The notes under the pieces: model-generated
Told to the model about the DNA's origin: nothing
What the model saw: the letters and a program-made list of their open reading frames with translations, nothing else
The model's database searches: none
Shown here: piece by piece, positions 59,905-64,000 of the stretch
Layout of the letters: each line of letters begins with the position of its first letter
Numbering within the stretch: position 1 is the stretch's first letter
DNA from: Loxodes magnus
Lineage: Eukaryota; Ciliophora; Karyorelictea; Loxodida; Loxodidae
Assembly (NCBI GenBank): GCA_946699065.1
Contig: CAMPDV010002111.1
Coordinates: 1-64,000, forward strand
Direction: 5' to 3'
Length of the DNA stretch: 64,000 nt
Position numbers and translations under genes: made by a program

Positions 59905-61180
59905 AAATATTATTATTACTGATTAGTAAAACTAAATTTTGAAGTTCTCTAGAATTAACAGAAAAGCATTTCTAAAGAAATTACTTAGGACTAACAATCT
60001 ATTGACTAATGACAGGAAAATTACCTTTTGTCACCTATTAAGTAATAATATATTTCGCTTGCTCTCAAAAATAAAAAAAAAGTTATAAGTAGGATACTTA
60101 AATAAACTTGAAGCTAAATAAAATTGCACATAGTTAACAATTTTGCTATTTTTTCTATAATTGAATCTAAAATTTCTTTTTATCTTTGTAAGAGAACAAA
60201 TTTTGAATGATAATGATATTCAATAAAAAATTTTTTGGTATCTTTGACAGTTTATATAATGAAAAGAAAAGAGTTTAATAATCTTTAAATTTTTATCTAC
60301 ATCAAGTTTGTGATCAATAGAAAGCTAATTTGAATTTGATAATTCAAGAGAAATAGAAATTTATGATAAATATAAAAGAAAAGTTTTAAAAGCAATACTG
60401 ATAAAGAAGTTAATTATTTGAAGAACATAAAACATCTATATTAAACTAAATCGATTATTACTAATTAATTTTATATTATAAGCTATATAAAAAGCTTATT
60501 GAAATAGATATGTTTCTTCTATCCTCAATTTTAACTAAAAAAGAAAAATATTAAATAGTATCTAATATAAGGCATATGCATTCATACCAATTAGCTATTA
60601 AAGTAAATGATATTCAGTAAGAAAAATATTAAAAATTATGAGAATAAAACTTAGAAAAATTAAAAATAGGGAATGTAAATTATTTATAATGTGCCTATTA
60701 AAGATAATTATTTTTAAATAGTATTTTAGAAAGAACTTATAATCTGCAGTAAGTGAGAATAGGTACTATTTTTTATTTAATGAAAGAATCAAAAAAGGAA
60801 AAATTAATTCCAAACTATCCTATTTTTAGTAATTTTTAAGAAAACTGAGCTTTTTTAGATACTGCTTTAGAAAACAAATCAAGTTTTTTTCCTTCTCATT
60901 TGCAATTTATTAGTGAATACTCTTAGCTTTCGCTAAAATATGATATTTTGATTTATTAAATTCAAGTTAGAGAATTTACCTCTAATATAAGAAACTCTCA
61001 ATAGAGTCAGAAACAAAATCGAATTAAGCAAAACTTATAATAAGCTTGAAATAAATAAAATATTTAAATTTTTTAACTCTTACACTATTATCCATAATTA
61101 AACAAAATATAAAGGAGCAAATTTATGAAATAGACTTAGTAGAACTATCTAATTTATAGACAGTTTGACAGAAAATTATT
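59905..61180. other. AT-rich sequence upstream of the LINE
   Basis: Mostly featureless. Just before the LINE, 61124-61142 contains GAAATAGACTTAGTAGAA, a 17-base block also present near 7446, so a small gag relic may have been the insertion site. Confidence 0.45.
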
Positions 61181-61183
61181 ATA

Positions 61184-62992
61184 AAAGTACCGGAATAGAT
61201 AATTAAACTCCTAGCAAACTTCTACTGTGAAGAAGAAATTAAACTTAAAATCAATGAATAAATAGCAAAATCATTCGCGACAAATAAAGGACTAAAACAG
61301 GGAAGCATAACGTCGCCAAGACTATTTAACTTAATAATAGCAAGACTTCTCCATAGCTTGGAAGATTAAAAGCTAGGAATTACGATAGACTTTAAAAACT
61401 AAGAGGGATGAACACAAGAAATATATGCAGGATGTTTTGCATATGCAGATGACCTAGCCTTAATAAGTGAATGAGAATAATTAGAGGAAGTAATCAAAAA
61501 TTTAACCTCATGGGTAGAAAAATACAAACTGGAAATTGCAGATAAAACAAAATGAATGATATGAAAAGCAGCAGAAAATAGAAACTGAGAAAATATAGAC
61601 AATACTATTGAGGTGGGAAACTTAAGAATCGAAAGAGTAACGTCCTTTTAGTACTTAGGGCATATAATAGAAGAAACTATCAACTTTGAAAAACACATGG
61701 AGAACAAACTAGAAGCAGCATAAAAGATGTAAACATGAATACTGGGTAAAATAACAATGAATAAGGGATTAACACCATATAATGCAGGAATAATGATAAA
61801 AACGTTCCTAAGCTCAGTATTCAGCTATGGGACAGAAGTTATCCCATATTGTGAATAATTTGTAGGAAAATAAGTGATGGAACAATTAGAAATAATATAG
61901 AGAAGATCTTTACGAGCAATCATAGATGTCCCTTTCTAAGTATAAAATGAGATGCTAGAATACGAGTTACAGTTTATGAAATTTAAACATTACCTATGGC
62001 AGAAAACGCTGAGATTAAGAGGTAGACTAATAGGTAACTAAGGAAAAACAGTAGATGGATTAATGTTTGTCCTAAGTAAAGAAGAGAACTTTATTTTTGA
62101 ACAATACTGCACGACAATAAAATTAGAATTAAAAATTGAAGACAAAAATATATTTATAGATGATGGTAATAATAATCAAGAAGGGAAGAAAAACATTAAT
62201 CGTGCAATTTGAGAACATAGAGTATACATAGAAGATAGAGAAAGAATGGAGTAAATGATAACAACTCTACAGTATAGAAAAACATGATTTGATGAATATG
62301 TAGTAGGACCACCCAACTACCTGAGATACAATCAAAATAGAAAAGAAGAAATATGCTACATATTTAGAATAAGAACGAGATGTAATGGGAGCCAGGATTG
62401 TTTAAAAGAAAGACACCTAGTTGCGACAAGCAAATGCCCTTTCTGTAATGATGCAAGAGAAAACGAAAGGCATATCATAGAAAAATGCTCAGAATACAAA
62501 GAAAGTAGATAAATATGTATTAGAAAGTTAAGAACAATAGGAGTAGAAAGACAAGGAATGGAACTATTTGATATAATATGAGGTACGGCAAAATTCGAAA
62601 AATTCATTAGAACCTAAGAAGAGTAAAAAAGAGCTAAAACTGACTTGATAATAAAAGATTATATCAAAAACATATTAGAAAAAAGAAAAAAAGGATACTT
62701 AGAAAAGAAAATTGAATGAAAAAAAGAAATAGGAAAAGATTATAGAGCAGGAAAAAGATAGTTTTTATGAGTTTATAAAAGCTTGATTAAGAAGAAAAGA
62801 ATTAGAAACGAAAATTAGCAAAGTATGTAAAAAAAAATAATGGACGCTTGTAACAAAGAATCAATAAAACGTAGATAGATAGAAGACAGAAGAACAAGAG
62901 ATATTGAAGAAGAAAATGATGAAGATATGGAACTAATAAGAGAAGAATTTTTATTACCTGAAGGCTTACTTGAAGAAATAGACATGTATTGA
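61184..62992 (+). CDS. LINE-type reverse transcriptase, 5'-truncated (603 codons incl. stop)
   Basis: One uninterrupted frame with eleven internal TGA, about twenty TAA/TAG and only two TGG. Motif B KGLKQGSITSPRLFNL and motif C FAYADDLALIS (YADD at 61442-61453) are followed by FQYLGHII, LEIIQRRSLRAI (thumb-like region, Gln as TAG), and the zinc motif CPFCNDARENERHIIEKC (62435-62488, CX2CX8HX4C, as in many LINE C-termini). A charged tail ends at TGA 62990-62992. The last internal TGA is at 62768, so the final 74 codons contain none. Palm motif A is lost by the 5' truncation, so this copy cannot be active. The same length and frame as the 41-kb copy over the shared part. Confidence 0.9.
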
Positions 62993-63004
62993 AACATTTA
63001 TTAA

Positions 63005-63037
63005 AGAGCTGCACACCAACGAGGTGCTACGCGCTCT
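63005..63037 (+). repeat. Hairpin A (reference copy)
   Basis: AGAGCTGCACACC, loop AACGA, GGTGCTACGCGCTCT: outer stem AGAGC/GCTCT, inner CACC/GGTG, separated by small bulges. It starts 12 bases after the RT stop. The same structure occurs at 3241, 14269, 47524 (+) and 16122, 28842, 41046 (-). Confidence 0.85.
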
Positions 63038-63045
63038 ATGATCAA

Positions 63046-63055
63046 ATTTATCTAT

Positions 63056-63086
<31 letters not shown>

Positions 63087-63087
63087 T
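63046..63087 (+). repeat. (TTTA)n tail of the LINE
   Basis: About nine TTTA units directly after hairpin A and ATGATCAAATTTATC. Tetranucleotide tails of this kind follow hairpin A, whereas ATT trinucleotide tails follow hairpin B. Confidence 0.85.
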
Positions 63088-63089
63088 AA

Positions 63090-64000
63090 CTCATCAGCAA
63101 AGAGAAAGCCAATATATATTCTTAAATGTTGATAAAGTTGAATTAAATGATAGCTTAATTAAATTATATGATATACAATATTTATTAGAGATCTTTTATT
63201 GTATTTTTCATATATTTTTATATAAATCTTTACTTTTTAAGTTAAATAGTGATAAAAGCTTTTAATAGCAAAATGTTTTTTTGATTTAGTTTTTTCCTGT
63301 TATAAATTATTAGTAATTAATATGGTAAAATAATTTATATTTACTTTATGTTTTGAAGGAATTTATTTAAAAGTAGTAAAGTGAGTCTAATTAAATTCTA
63401 AACTGATATTCTAAAATTATATTTTTAATTAATCTTTACAGTTTAATAATTTAATTTAATGTTCCTTTAGTCCTATTAATGTCAGATCCTTGATTATTAT
63501 CACATCAATCTTCAGTTTTAGATATAAAATAAAAGTTCTACAAATAGTATTAATTTCGTTAGGATGAACTACTATTTAGAAAATAAAGGAGTTACTCTTG
63601 TAATTGATATCAAATATACTGCTACGAGATATAGCATCTTTATTACTTATACCTTTGTACTAAATAAGCTTCCCTTTATTTTGATTAACTATCATTATAT
63701 TAAGATTTAAAATAATAGCTCTCTAATTTTCTTTTTATTATTTAAAGTAATAAAGTCTAATTTAGATAGATAAATCAAATAATAATAAAGAACGCTTAAA
63801 TACAATCTAATTACAGAAGTAGCACTTAAATGCTAATATTATAGGAATTATATCAAAAATATTCATTTTTTTAATGATACAAGGAATTTAAAACGAGGAT
63901 TAATGCTGTAAAACTTACGAACAATAATCAATATTATAATGTGAAAGCTAAATCATTTATAGATAATATGATAATTGATAGTGAAAAAAGCAGAATATAT
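63090..64000. other. AT-rich sequence without recognisable gene
   Basis: Nothing supported to the end of the window. Confidence 0.5.

Larger units (their letters stand above)
61182..63087 (+). mobile_element. Young 5'-truncated LINE copy (plus strand)
   Basis: It starts abruptly at about 61182 within the RT palm region. The shared sequence with the minus-strand copy begins at TAAAAGTACCGG; upstream bases differ completely. It ends with hairpin A (63005-63037) and a (TTTA)n tail to about 63087. Near-identity with 41013-42899 implies two recent insertions from the same source. No target-site duplication was recognised. Confidence 0.88.

Noticed and set aside
1..64000. Protein genes defined by standard-code ORFs
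   Set aside because: With TAA, TAG and TGA all sense, standard stops do not delimit genes. Most such ORFs are AT-rich chance frames with Phe/Leu/Ile/Lys bias.

Overview
What it looks like. This is a very AT-rich eukaryotic window with no convincing host gene. Every region of higher complexity can be tied to a retroelement, usually a decayed one. Reverse-transcriptase (RT) and zinc-knuckle reading frames stay open only if TAA and TAG are read as Gln and TGA as Trp. That code, with all three stops reassigned and TGA also used as the terminator, points to a ciliate of the karyorelict or heterotrich type (NCBI tables 27/28; Loxodes-like is my best guess). The organism is inferred. The open frames and the Trp/Gln positions are seen directly. 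Short frames delimited with the standard code are meaningless here and were not annotated.

Retroelement classes. (1) A LINE-type RT element has three 5'-truncated copies: an old one at about 16.1-17.4 kb (-), and two nearly identical young ones at 41.0-43.1 kb (-) and 61.2-63.1 kb (+). It ends in a conserved stem-loop (hairpin A) and a (TTTA)n-like tail. (2) About twenty copies or fragments are small elements of 0.7-1 kb that encode only a gag/ORF1-like protein: a basic N-terminus, coiled coil, a PMDIE-like box, one CCHC zinc knuckle, and a G-x-I-Y-x-x-K box. Many end in a second stem-loop (hairpin B) and an (ATT)n tail. No RT is attached to any of them. (3) Two SINE-like families: one with a shared body but different 3' hairpins (18.4 and 47.2 kb), and one with a tRNA-like B box (6.2 and 52.1 kb). 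(4) Fragments of unrelated body sequence carry hairpin A (2.9, 14.0 kb) or hairpin B (30.7, 51.6 kb).

Layout. 0-20 kb: scattered gag relics, mostly on the minus strand, plus the old LINE copy and one SINE. 20-39 kb: mostly featureless AT-rich DNA with three gag relics and a doubtful transposase remnant. 40-45 kb: a head-to-tail series of gag-only elements, one of them interrupted by the young LINE in antisense. 47-49 kb: SINE plus the best-preserved minus-strand gag copy. 51-60 kb: a second cluster of gag elements in both orientations. 61-63 kb: the young plus-strand LINE, which forms a 1.9-kb inverted repeat with the 41-43 kb copy.

How the parts may work together (inference). The RT element probably supplies reverse transcriptase recognising 3' hairpins. 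Gag-only and SINE-like elements may be mobilised through their own hairpins. Termination appears tied to position: gag frames end at TGA or tandem TGATGA inside the 3' hairpin, and the RT frame ends at a TGA less than 50 bases before the element tail, while upstream single TGA codons encode Trp.
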